Shown piece after piece: positions 33,633 through 42,304 of a stretch of DNA of 64,000 nt. A program made the translations under genes and the position numbers. Below the pieces are notes generated by a model. It saw nothing but the letters and a program-made list of their open reading frames with translations, had not been told where the DNA came from and ran no database searches. The DNA is taken from assembly GCF_003013405.1 (NCBI RefSeq), contig NZ_PXZL01000023.1, positions 52,161 through 116,160 on the forward strand. Reading direction: 5' to 3'. Every line of letters starts with the position of its first letter. Within the stretch, counting starts at the first letter, position 1. Origin of the DNA: Brevibacillus formosus (GTDB taxonomy: Bacteria > Bacillota > Bacilli > Brevibacillales > Brevibacillaceae).

Positions 33633-34646
33633 TTGAAAAAATCTGCCGATAGCAGCTCTTCCCGTGTCTCAGATGATTCTATCCATATGGAACGCTCAGG
33701 TTTGGGGGAAGATGGTACTCCCAAATATCATCAGGCAAATCCTGAATCCATGTCAGAGGAAGCGAAACAAAAGGAACGAGATTTCCGTAAAAAGCTGAAT
33801 CGAGATGCAAGAGAGGTCATTTCCGATTCGATTCATAAAAAAGTAAAGCTCATTGTTCACCGTCCAGACTACGATGAGGAAAACCAACAGGAATATGTTC
33901 GTTTTTGTCAGGGACTCATGCCGATCGTGCAGGAGATTGCGAGAAAGACACTTCCCTATCTGGAACATGATGTATCTTCCGACTTTGCGAGGAATCGTTA
34001 CTATGGCAGCAAATTTCAAGCAGACAGCGTTGCTTACAGGGATTACAAGTATTTTGCCAAGAAACGTCCTCCAACTGAATCCCCTTCTCTTGTGGTTGGT
34101 CTTAGGGTTGATGAATCTGCATCGATGTCGGCTTACGGTAGATTAGAAGCAGCAAAACGAGCAGTAATCGCGGTATATGAATATTGTCAGCTTTGTCATA
34201 TCCCCATTTTGATCTACGGCGATACGGCGGATGTTTCCAGATTGGAGCAAATGTCGATCTTAGCCTATGCCGACTTTGATAAAGCGGATGTCAATGATCG
34301 CTTCAGATTAATGAGGATTCATGCCAGAAGCAATAATCGCGATGGCATGGCTCTTAGAATAATGGCGGAACGGTTAGCCGCTTCCCCCCAAAAGACAAGA
34401 CTGTTGATTAGCATAAGTGACGGACAACCGAAAGCAATGGATGACTATACCGGAAGCTACGCTGTTACAGATATGAAACAGACCATCCAGGAATATGAGC
34501 GAAAAGGAGTTACCTTTCTTGCAGCCGCAATCGGTCAAGACAAGGATGTGATAAGTGAAATCTATGGGAATGAAAGGTTTTTGGATATTACCAATTTACA
34601 TGAGTTCCCTGTAAAATTAGTTCGGATAATTGCTCGGTATTTATGA
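33633..34646 (+). CDS. CobT-like von Willebrand factor A domain protein
   Basis: From a TTG at 33633 (AAAAGGA seven bases upstream) the product has 337 residues. The N-terminal 120 are hydrophilic and charged. The VWA domain (about 150-337) has the MIDAS DESASMS (about 170), the RSNNRDGMAL loop (about 233) and SISDGQP (about 264). This domain partners the MoxR/CobS ATPase encoded upstream. The frame is open for a further 36 codons upstream without an ATG, GTG or TTG, back to the end of the ATPase gene, suggesting that a longer ATPase-VWA fusion may be made by recoding. Confidence 0.85.
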   Translation: MKKSADSSSSRVSDDSIHMERSGLGEDGTPKYHQANPESMSEEAKQKERDFRKKLNRDAREVISDSIHKKVKLIVHRPDYDEENQQEYVRFCQGLMPIVQEIARKTLPYLEHDVSSDFARNRYYGSKFQADSVAYRDYKYFAKKRPPTESPSLVVGLRVDESASMSAYGRLEAAKRAVIAVYEYCQLCHIPILIYGDTADVSRLEQMSILAYADFDKADVNDRFRLMRIHARSNNRDGMALRIMAERLAASPQKTRLLISISDGQPKAMDDYTGSYAVTDMKQTIQEYERKGVTFLAAAIGQDKDVISEIYGNERFLDITNLHEFPVKLVRIIARYL

Positions 34647-34650
34647 TGGA

Positions 34651-34700
34651 AGCGCGGGCATCTCTCTCTATCTGTTTCGCATAGAGAGGATGCCCGCGCT
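34651..34700. terminator. Bidirectional terminator between VWA and binding-protein genes
   Basis: AGCGCGGGCATC... (34651 on) pairs almost perfectly with ...GATGCCCGCGCT (to 34700) over about 20 base pairs. A T-rich run follows on the plus strand. The convergent gene ends at 34704. Confidence 0.85.
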
Positions 34701-34703
34701 CTG

Positions 34704-36335
34704 TTATTTTTCAATATACGCGTATTTAAAGTAGGAACCGCCGAGAGGGAAGATCACAAAGTCCTTCACCTTGTCGTTTTTCACATAAGCATTGCCACGG
34801 AAGTGCAGCGGTGCCAGCGGCATTTCTTCCATAAGAATTTTTTCGGCGTCAAACATCAGCTGCTTGCGCTTTTGCTCGTCGGTCTCATAGTAGCTCTTAT
34901 TCAGCAGATCACGATACTCCTTGTTGTCGAAGCGAACGACGTTGTTGCCACCCAAGTCCTTGTACATTTCAAGGAAATTGATCGGATCGTTGAAATCCGC
35001 TCCCCATAGCCAGATACCGAAGTCGTACTTGCCATTTTGGACATCCTCGTTGAACACCTTCCATTCCGCGGTGCGGATGTCAATGTCGACTCCCAATGTT
35101 TTCTTCCACTCGCCCTGGAGTGCTTGAGCCAGCTTCTTGTCCGTTTCTCCGGTGTCGTAGTAGTACGTGACCTTGGGGAATTGAGTCAGTCCGAGCTCTT
35201 TCATGCCTTCTGCCAAAAGCTGCTTCGCCTTCGCCACATCCTCTTTAAAGTAACCGTCCGGATTCAATCCCATGGAAACGGGAACCCAGCCATAAGCAGG
35301 AGGAACACCAGTCTGTAGGATGTTATCTACCAATTGCTGTCGGTTGATTGAATACGAAAACGCCTGACGAATTTTTTTGTTCGTAAAAGGGGGCTTCTCT
35401 GTATTGAAGATGACGGCTTTGGTCCCGGGGTTATCCGCGACAAGCAGCTTGCCCTCTTCCTTGATCTGACCGACTGCATCTGGCGACAAGCCAAAGGAAG
35501 GGTAGCCTCCCCAATCCAGGTCGCCATTTTCAAACATGGACAGGGCGGTGTTGTTATCCTCGATGATGACAATATGGATCTGGTCTAGCTTGACGTTGGC
35601 GGTGTCCCAATAAGTAGGGCTTTTACTGAAGGTAAGCTTGGATTTGTGCTCCCACGTATCCATCACAAACGGGCCATTGCCGACAATCGTTTTCGCTTCT
35701 GCTGCCCACTGAGGGTTGCTCTCGATGGTCTTTTTATGAAGAGGATAGTAGGTAGTGAAAGAGGTTAATTCGCGGAAGAATGGTGTTGGTGAGCGCAAGG
35801 TGAAATCGAGTGTGTAGTCGTCCTTTGCCTTTACCCCGACGTCTTCTTGCTTGCCTTTTCCGGAGTAAAAGTCCTCGCCCCCTTTGATATAGAAGAGCTG
35901 ATACGCATAGCCGGAAGCAGTTTTGGGGTCGAGATTGCGCTTGATGGCGTACTCAAAATCGTGGGCGGTAACAGGATCGCCATTGCTCCATTTGGCGTCC
36001 TTTCGAATGGTAAAAGTAAAATGAGTGAAGTCAGGAGTATGCGTATAGCTCTCCGCGATGGCGTTGATCATCTGGCCTTGACGGTCGACGCTGGTCAGTC
36101 CTTCGAAGGTGAGATTGATCATGTCCATTGAGGTCGAATCTGTTGCAATGCCGGCATCCATCGTAGACGGCTCCCCGGTGATGCTCCATTGCAAGACCAT
36201 TGGCTCTGAGGTAGTAGGCTTTGCTGTCGTTTCCGCTGGGGGGGATTGGAGATTGTCGGCGGGCTTCGAGCTACAGCCGACTGAGAGACTAAAAAACAAA
36301 ACAGCAGTAGAAATGCCTAGTAGCCACTTGTTCAT
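34704..36335 (-). CDS. Peptide ABC transporter substrate-binding lipoprotein (OppA type)
   Basis: The 543-residue SBP family 5 protein has a signal with lipobox SVGC (Cys about 21), a Pro/Thr-rich linker, then MVLQWSITGEPSTMDAGIATD, FTIRKDAKWSNGDPVTAHDFEYAIKRNLDP, and near the C-terminus YDFGIWLWGADFNDPINF. It is a paralogue of the protein at 25378 but closer to OppA proteins of oligopeptide systems. No transporter genes adjoin it, so it probably serves a permease encoded elsewhere, possibly the one at 17956. Confidence 0.92.
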   Translation of the reverse strand: MNKWLLGISTAVLFFSLSVGCSSKPADNLQSPPAETTAKPTTSEPMVLQWSITGEPSTMDAGIATDSTSMDMINLTFEGLTSVDRQGQMINAIAESYTHTPDFTHFTFTIRKDAKWSNGDPVTAHDFEYAIKRNLDPKTASGYAYQLFYIKGGEDFYSGKGKQEDVGVKAKDDYTLDFTLRSPTPFFRELTSFTTYYPLHKKTIESNPQWAAEAKTIVGNGPFVMDTWEHKSKLTFSKSPTYWDTANVKLDQIHIVIIEDNNTALSMFENGDLDWGGYPSFGLSPDAVGQIKEEGKLLVADNPGTKAVIFNTEKPPFTNKKIRQAFSYSINRQQLVDNILQTGVPPAYGWVPVSMGLNPDGYFKEDVAKAKQLLAEGMKELGLTQFPKVTYYYDTGETDKKLAQALQGEWKKTLGVDIDIRTAEWKVFNEDVQNGKYDFGIWLWGADFNDPINFLEMYKDLGGNNVVRFDNKEYRDLLNKSYYETDEQKRKQLMFDAEKILMEEMPLAPLHFRGNAYVKNDKVKDFVIFPLGGSYFKYAYIEK

Positions 36336-36520
36336 ACTGTCCTCCTGTTAAATTATTTGAAAAGTAAGAAAATTATAGTTCCTCAAAAGAATAATGCACA
36401 GCAATCAGACAGTCATTCAACATAATGTATAAATGTTCATCGAAAATCACGGGTACATGTTGGAATAAATTCATACAATTTGTCCGTTTCATCAGTAACG
36501 ATTGAGCTGAAGGAACAACA

Positions 36521-36546
36521 AAAGCCACCCGCAAAAAGGTGGCTTT
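36521..36546 (-). terminator. Terminator after the DoxX gene
   Basis: AAAGCCACC (36521-36529) pairs with GGTGGCTTT (36538-36546). On the minus strand the stem runs into TTTTGTTG. Confidence 0.75.
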
Positions 36547-36570
36547 GTCATTCGAGAGGAAAGAAAGGAT

Positions 36571-37140
36571 TTACTTGTTTATCGGCAAAACACCATCGCG
36601 CGATTTCCTCGTCCAAGGTGTTCCGAGATAAGAAAGCGCCCAACGATCAAGACCATACCAGCCCGCAACCTTCCAAGCCAGAACGAGCCAAGTGGCAAAA
36701 ACAAAAAGGAGTGGATTGGTGCTGACCGTTCCTGCGAACAGAAAGCTGACGTTCATCAAGCCGCCGAAAAACGCTGCGATCCCTGTCAGGCAGCCGAGGA
36801 TCAAGCCGAGTCCGACGAGTACCTCACCATAAGCGACGAAGAAGCCGAATACCTTAGCATTTGGCAATACGACGTTTTCCAGGAACCAGGCGTACCACCC
36901 GGTTACGTCCTTTCCTTCGGCTGCTTTTGCCAAGGAGCCTTTTACGAACCCTTGAATCGCCCCGCCAGCCGCATCTCCGGTCCAGCTATCGGACTGGACT
37001 TTTTTCCATCCCGCAGTAATCCATGCATAGCCGACATACAGTCTGATAATCAACCAGATCGCAGCGGATTTCGTACTGGTGAACAGGAAGTGTGAAACAG
37101 GGTTTTCAGGAATAATAATTTCGTTTTGACGATTTTGCAT
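36571..37140 (-). CDS. DoxX-family membrane protein
   Basis: The 189-residue protein has four hydrophobic spans: about 29-48 (IWLIIRLYVGYAWITAGWKK), 100-118, 122-140 and 146-165. It contains the LGLILGCLTGIAAFFGGLMNVSFLFAG segment of the DoxX / thiosulfate-quinone oxidoreductase DoxD family. Firmicute relatives such as CatD and YfiD act in thiol/quinone stress. It is a single gene with its own terminator, and no regulator is adjacent. Confidence 0.8.
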   Translation of the reverse strand: MQNRQNEIIIPENPVSHFLFTSTKSAAIWLIIRLYVGYAWITAGWKKVQSDSWTGDAAGGAIQGFVKGSLAKAAEGKDVTGWYAWFLENVVLPNAKVFGFFVAYGEVLVGLGLILGCLTGIAAFFGGLMNVSFLFAGTVSTNPLLFVFATWLVLAWKVAGWYGLDRWALSYLGTPWTRKSRDGVLPINK

Positions 37141-37317
37141 GTGGGTGTCCTCCTACATACGTTTTGCACATCTTTGTTCGAGCCGATTTTAACATAACAA
37201 ATGGCGGTACAGTGCGGTTTTGGGCATAAGTTCATACGGTGTTCATTGACACTATAAGCACGGTGTTAATGGTAAATCTTAGTGTATATAGGTGCTTACC
37301 CCTATCGAAATAATTCC

Positions 37318-37725
37318 TGGAAACGCAATCGACAAAGTGCGATGATCATCTTATTTCAAATCGGTTCCTCGACTTTATTTGAGTTGGGAATTGGAGCTAA
37401 ACAGGATGCCTGGTTAACGGTGTTGACAGGCATGGCTGTCAGTTTTCTACTATTGATGTTATTTTTAGGCATCCAGAGACGAGAACCGAATAAAAGCCTT
37501 GTTCAAATTCTCGTGCAATATTTAGGCTTCTTTGGAAAGATAGCCGCTTTTTCCTATGTTTTGTTTTTTGCTTACGAATCGATGCGAAATGTACGGGATT
37601 TTGGAGATCTTACTATCATGTCATTCCTTTCTCGAACCCCTATTTCCCTGATTATGTTGATCACGGTGCTTCTGTCGAGCTATACTATTAGCAAAAGAAA
37701 AAATATCCGATTTAAGCGGATTTAA
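37318..37725 (+). pseudogene. GerAB-type spore germination permease fragment
   Basis: The frame contains RQSAMIILFQIGSSTLFELGIGAKQDAWLTVLTGM, a middle FLGIQRREPNKSLVQILVQYLG and VLFFAYESMRNVRDFGDLTIMSFLSRTP, which are spans 1-4 of the GerAB/Spore_permease family (normally about 360 residues). It breaks off after LLSSYTISK and ends in an unrelated basic tail. It has lost its natural N-terminal start and the last half of the protein, so it is a relic. No ger partner genes remain. Confidence 0.75.
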
Positions 37726-37810
37726 CTAAGGTTCCAATTAGAAAGGTGCTATTTACAGTCCGGGAATATTCTCCTTTGTTTCGATCTGTAGGAAAGGGTA
37801 TTTTTGACTA

Positions 37811-37839
37811 TTGAAATCGTAATTCGCAGACAATAGAAT
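37811..37839 (+). promoter_or_regulatory. Promoter of the fructosyltransferase locus
   Basis: TTGAAA (37811-37816), 17 bases, then TAGAAT (37834-37839). Transcription would start near 37846, about 16 bases before the RAT. Confidence 0.6.
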
Positions 37840-37861
37840 GAGGATGCGAACAAAATACCGC

Positions 37862-37891
37862 AGGATTGTTACTGCTAAGCAGGCAAGACCT
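37862..37891 (+). promoter_or_regulatory. Ribonucleic antiterminator (RAT) target of a SacT/LicT-type protein
   Basis: The 30 bases beginning AGGATTGTTACTGCTAAG and ending GGCAAGACCT match the conserved RAT stem-loop recognised by BglG/SacY/LicT proteins. Its last bases are shared with the 5' arm of the terminator at 37885, so formation of one excludes the other. The antiterminator gene of the same locus is at 43856. Confidence 0.85.
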
Positions 37892-37956
37892 GAAACGTGA
37901 GATGGGCGAAGTATGGCTATCGCTATACAGTCCCTTACGCGTTTTAGGTCTTTTTT
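37885..37956 (+). terminator. Conditional terminator overlapping the RAT
   Basis: AAGACCTGAAACG (37885-37897) pairs with CGTTTTAGGTCTT (37940-37952), 13 pairs including one GU, followed by T6. It precedes the first fructosyltransferase by about 100 bases. Confidence 0.85.
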
Positions 37957-38056
37957 GTGTCCTGTCAATGGAGAAGAGCAGAGTTTTTAATCTCTCAATA
38001 TTCCCATAATAGGTAACTTTGCTGCAATTCATGATGTAAAGGGAGGATTTAAGAAA

Positions 38057-39379
38057 ATGAGAAAATCCAACAAACCTAAGTTTAGGAATCTAGCTTTATC
38101 CACAGCGATCGCTGCCAATTTTCTTGCAGCCATCCCAGCATTAGCAGCCGAAGTCAGTGATGATCACACTTCGATTTGGTCGCGCCAGCAAGCGGAAAAG
38201 GTTGCTCTCACGAAAGAGACAACCGCTCCGCCGGTCGATTTGGACTTCAAGCTCGTCGCACCGGACCAATGGGTTTGGGACACATGGCCCCTGCAAAACA
38301 GAGACGGTTCCCTTGCCACTGTAAAAGGTTACAGAATCGCGTTCGCACTGGTCGCTCCGCGCTCTCTGGGTTGGGGCGAACGTCATACGCAAGCAAGCAT
38401 CGGAATGTTCTACTCGAAAAACGGCAAAGACTGGACCTACGCCGGGATTCCCTATAACAAAGACAAAGCGTTAGGTCATATGCAATGGGCCGGAACAGCC
38501 ATGCTGGATGAGAAAGGCAAAGTGCATCTCTTCTACACGGCAACCGGGGATAAAAACAATTGGGACGAATCCAGATGGGCTCAAACGGCTGAGCAGCGCA
38601 TCGCAAAGACGACATTCGATATCGGCGCCGACAAAGATGGCGTGCATCTCACGAACGAAGGTGAACACCAGATTATTCTGGAAGCGGACGGCAATTATTA
38701 CGAAACGATTGAACAGTTCAAAGGCAATATCATCACGGCGTTCCGTGATCCGTTCTTCTTCCAAGACCCGAACACCGGCAAAGAGTACATCATTTTCGAA
38801 GGCCAGGCCGGCGGTGACTATTCATTGAAGCCGGAAAACATCGGTGACGAAGAATACCGCAAAACCCATTCGGTTCCGGCAGGGGCGGAATTGTACAACG
38901 GCAATATCGGCATCGCGGAAGTGCTTGACCACGACATCACCAAATTAAAACTGCTGCCGCCGCTGCTCGAATCAGTTGGGGCCAACCATCAGATGGAACG
39001 TCCGCACGTCGTGGTAAATGGCGATGATTATTACCTGTTCACGATCAGCCATACCTTCACCTACGCGCCTGGCTTGACAGGTCCGGACGGTGTATACGGT
39101 TTTGTCGGGAAGGGTCTGCGTAGTGATTACAAACCGATGAACGGAAGCGGCTTGGTTATCGGCAACCCGGCGGAAAACGGGTACCAAGCGTATTCCTGGA
39201 TGGTGCTTCCGAACCAACAGGTGATCAGCTTCATTAACGAACCAAAAGATGAGAACGGTGAAGTGAAATTCGGCGGTACCTTCTCTTCAACGTTGAAGGT
39301 AAACCTGGAAGGTGACAAATCGGAAATTACCAAAGAGGGAAAACAAGGTGAAATCAAGCCGTTCGGCCCGAATCGCTAA
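38057..39379 (+). CDS. GH68 fructosyltransferase (levansucrase/inulosucrase family), copy 1
   Basis: The 440-residue secreted enzyme has a signal peptide (cleavage after ALA, about residue 30). The catalytic triad of GH68 is visible: nucleophile D75 in VWDTWPL, transition-state stabiliser D231 in FRDPFFF, and acid/base E314 in ERPHVVV. It cleaves sucrose and transfers fructose to build levan/inulin or to water. The WDTWPL and ERPH forms resemble GH68 enzymes of Zymomonas and other Gram-negatives more than Bacillus SacB. It is the first structural gene after the RAT/terminator, followed 33 bases later by copy 2. Confidence 0.92.
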   Translation: MRKSNKPKFRNLALSTAIAANFLAAIPALAAEVSDDHTSIWSRQQAEKVALTKETTAPPVDLDFKLVAPDQWVWDTWPLQNRDGSLATVKGYRIAFALVAPRSLGWGERHTQASIGMFYSKNGKDWTYAGIPYNKDKALGHMQWAGTAMLDEKGKVHLFYTATGDKNNWDESRWAQTAEQRIAKTTFDIGADKDGVHLTNEGEHQIILEADGNYYETIEQFKGNIITAFRDPFFFQDPNTGKEYIIFEGQAGGDYSLKPENIGDEEYRKTHSVPAGAELYNGNIGIAEVLDHDITKLKLLPPLLESVGANHQMERPHVVVNGDDYYLFTISHTFTYAPGLTGPDGVYGFVGKGLRSDYKPMNGSGLVIGNPAENGYQAYSWMVLPNQQVISFINEPKDENGEVKFGGTFSSTLKVNLEGDKSEITKEGKQGEIKPFGPNR

Positions 39380-39412
39380 GCACGCATAGCCATAAAGGAA
39401 AGGGGCGGTAAC

Positions 39413-40753
39413 ATGATCCGCAAAAACAAGAAAGCATTGACCGCGCTGGCGTTGGCAACAAGCGTAGTCGCTTCCGGCCTCACTGCGCTCTCGGCGTATG
39501 CCGAGGGCGGTGAGCAAACGGTCAACTGGACGCGCGAGCAGGCATCGAAAATCGAGCTGAATCAAGACAATACCTTGCCGTACACCGACATCAGCAAATT
39601 GGAAAAATTGGCGCCGGGCTATCACATGTGGGATACGTGGGCACTGACAGACCGTGACGGGAATGTAGCCTCGATCAAAGGCTGGAAAGTGATATTCGCG
39701 CTTACCGCACCGAGTGATGTGTTGCCGGGCAAAGTGCACGACATTGCCACGATCCGTTACTTTTATTCGAAAAACGGAAAAGATTGGACGCTGGGTGGCG
39801 AGCTGTTCCCGAGCGGATCCGCGCTCGGTTCCCGCCAGTGGGCTGGATCGGCTATGATGGATAACGGCAAAATCCATGCGTTCTACACCGCAACCGGACA
39901 CAAAGGCGAAGAGCGTTTGACCTATGAACAACGTTTGGCCATGGCTACCGGCGATATCGTCGCGGACAACAGCGGAGTCCGATTCGAAAATTGGGGCGAT
40001 CACCGCATCATTTTGGAGCCGGACGGAAAACACTATCAGACCAAAGAACAAGCACAGCAGGGTGAAGGCGGTGGTTACGCTTTCCGCGATCCGATGTGGT
40101 TTAAAGATCCGCAAACGAAAAAAGAATACCTGCTGTTTGAAGGGAATTCCGGAGGCTCTGCTGCCGACCGCAAGTTGAAACCGGAATATGTCGGCAGTCC
40201 TGAATTTGCCGGGCAGCAAAACGTGCCTCCAGGTGCTGTACACGCTAATGGCAACATCGGCATCGCTGAGGTGGAGGGCGGCGATTTTTCCAAAATCAAA
40301 ATGCTTCCTCCGCTTGTAGAAGCCAACTACGTAAATGAAGAACTGGAGCGCCCGCATATTGTGGTGAAGGATAAAAAGTATTATCTGTTTACCGACAGCC
40401 ACATCAATAAATATGCGGATGGACTCACCGGACCGGACGGACTGTACGGATTCGTTTCAGACAAGCTGATCGGCGGATATAAGCCGCTGAACGGAAGCGG
40501 TTTGGTCTTGGCCAATCCGGCTGATAATCCATACCAAGCATATTCCTGGTTGGTGCTTCCGAACTTGAACGTGGTCGGTTTCGCCCATTTTGGCGATCTG
40601 GGCAACATGTCCATCGGCGATGTCGGCAATCAGACTCCGGAATTCCAATTCAGCCACTTTGGCGGAACATTGGCTCCGACGGTGAAGCTGTCGATCAAAG
40701 ACGATCGCACAAAATTGGAACAAGAGTACGAGCCAGGTTGGATCAAGCAATAA
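39413..40753 (+). CDS. GH68 fructosyltransferase, copy 2
   Basis: The 446-residue secreted paralogue of copy 1 has a signal peptide (AYA/E, about residue 30) and the catalytic residues D74 (MWDTWAL), D226 (FRDPMWF) and E312 (ERPHIVV). AAAGGGGCGG precedes the ATG. It ends in a strong terminator at 40762. The copies differ clearly in sequence, so the duplication is not recent. Product specificity (levan, inulin or free fructose) cannot be read from the sequence. Confidence 0.92.
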   Translation: MIRKNKKALTALALATSVVASGLTALSAYAEGGEQTVNWTREQASKIELNQDNTLPYTDISKLEKLAPGYHMWDTWALTDRDGNVASIKGWKVIFALTAPSDVLPGKVHDIATIRYFYSKNGKDWTLGGELFPSGSALGSRQWAGSAMMDNGKIHAFYTATGHKGEERLTYEQRLAMATGDIVADNSGVRFENWGDHRIILEPDGKHYQTKEQAQQGEGGGYAFRDPMWFKDPQTKKEYLLFEGNSGGSAADRKLKPEYVGSPEFAGQQNVPPGAVHANGNIGIAEVEGGDFSKIKMLPPLVEANYVNEELERPHIVVKDKKYYLFTDSHINKYADGLTGPDGLYGFVSDKLIGGYKPLNGSGLVLANPADNPYQAYSWLVLPNLNVVGFAHFGDLGNMSIGDVGNQTPEFQFSHFGGTLAPTVKLSIKDDRTKLEQEYEPGWIKQ

Positions 40754-40761
40754 ATAAGAAT

Positions 40762-40800
40762 GGTCAACCGAAAGTTGTCGGTTGACCTTCTATTCTTTTC
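40762..40800 (+). terminator. Terminator between GH68 copies 2 and 3
   Basis: GGTCAACCGA (40762-40771) pairs perfectly with TCGGTTGACC (40778-40787), followed by a T-rich stretch. It would cut off copy 3 and the downstream PTS gene unless read-through or another promoter is used. Confidence 0.8.
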
Positions 40801-40833
40801 TAAAAACAAGTGACGGTAGGAGGCTGCATACAC

Positions 40834-42135
40834 ATGTTTTGGAACACAAAAAATGCCGGGAAAATGCTATCAGCAGCAGTTATCGGTTTTTCGGCTATTC
40901 TAGCCCCGGTTATCAGTTCAAGCGTCTTCGCCCAAGAAACCGCAGCTACATTCGATTGGACGCGCGAAGATGTCAGCAAAATAAAGATGAATGAAGAGAA
41001 TACAGCACCTGTCATCAACAAGGAGGAGCTTGAGGAACTTTCAGAGGACTTTCTGGTATGGGATACATGGCCGCTGCAAGACCGGAATGGCCATCCAGCA
41101 GTTGTCAATGGCCATAAGGTTATTTTTGCTCTGACGGTGCCAAGTGACGTGATTCCTGGCAAACGCCACGATACGGCGGAAATCCGCTATTTCTACGCAA
41201 AGGACGGAAAGAGCTGGCAGTTGGGCGGACGTTTGTTTGATGACGGAAAAGCATTGGGTTCAAGGCAATGGGCAGGCTCTGCCATGATTGACAAAGATGG
41301 AAAAGTCCATATCTTTTATACAGCGACCGGACGTAAAAATGAAAAAAAACTAACATACGAACAGCGTTTGGCTACGGCTACCGCTGATATCATAACAACC
41401 AATGCCTCTGTGGCATTTAAAAATTAGTCTGAACACAAAATCATCTTGGAACCGGATGGAGAATACTATCAAACAGAAAGTCAGTCCAACCAAGGTGAAT
41501 CTTCTTACGCCTTCCGTGATCCTTACTTCTTCCAAGACCCAAAGAGCGGACAAGAATATATTCTATTTGAGGCCAACTCCGCAGGAACCTTGTCAGAGCG
41601 GGCTTGTCAGCCTGACAGTTCAAAACCTTATAATGCGAGTATCGGCATCGCCAAAGCGTCTTCTGACAGTCTGACGGAATTTGAGGCTCTTCCCCCTTTA
41701 CTGGAAGCCAACTGTGTAAATGACGAGCTGGAGCGTCCGAGCATTATTGTAAAAGGCAATCAATACTATCTTTTTGCAAAAACCCACCATGAAAAGTTCG
41801 CGCCAGGTCTCGATGCGCCGGAAGGATTATACGGTTTTGTGTCCGGGTCCTTATTTGGCGGGTATAAACCCCTGAATGGAAGCGGACTAGTGATTTCCAA
41901 TCCAAAAGACAATCCGTATCAAGCATACTCTTGGATGGTCATGCCAAACGGTACGGTGATTAGCTTTGTCAACTATGTCCATGTAGAGGGAAAAGACATC
42001 CAGCAAATTGGCGAACAAACACCAGACTATCAAAAGGATCATTTCGGTGGAATGCTGGCACCATCTCTAAAAATCTCCATGGCGGATGACAAGACTAGGA
42101 TTCTTCATGAGAAAAAGCAAGGCGTGTTCCGTTAA
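40834..42135 (+). pseudogene. GH68 fructosyltransferase, copy 3, interrupted by an amber codon
   Basis: The ATG at 40834 has GGAGG nine bases upstream. The frame encodes a signal peptide and the nucleophile motif VWDTWPL, then meets TAG at 41425-41427 (codon 198). The same frame continues with FRDPYFF and ERPSIIV to the natural end near 42135. Copy 2 has Trp (FENW, residue 194) at the stop position, so the lesion is a single TGG-to-TAG change. The acid/base motif is also altered (ERPS). Apart from the stop it is full length, and the truncated product lacks two catalytic residues. Confidence 0.85.
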
Positions 42136-42169
42136 AAAACAAGAGACGTTGGCAATAGAAAGTTTTTGG

Positions 42170-42196
42170 CGTTCAGTAGTTGCTGAGCGTCTTTAT
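42170..42196 (+). terminator. Weak terminator after GH68 copy 3
   Basis: CGTTCAG (42170-42176) pairs with CTGAGCG (42183-42189, one GU), followed by TCTTTATTC. Confidence 0.5.
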
Positions 42197-42304
42197 TCTT
42201 GTGGACATCCATTCATGATTCTTTCGTTTTCATGGAATGATAAGCGGGACGTAGTCTATTCCCTTATTTATACAAAAGAGGAGGAACAGACGATAACAAA
42301 GCTG

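Noticed and set aside
39287..40402. 371-codon minus-strand frame opposite GH68 copy 2
   Set aside because: It is the antisense of a gene with full catalytic motifs, with no start signal.
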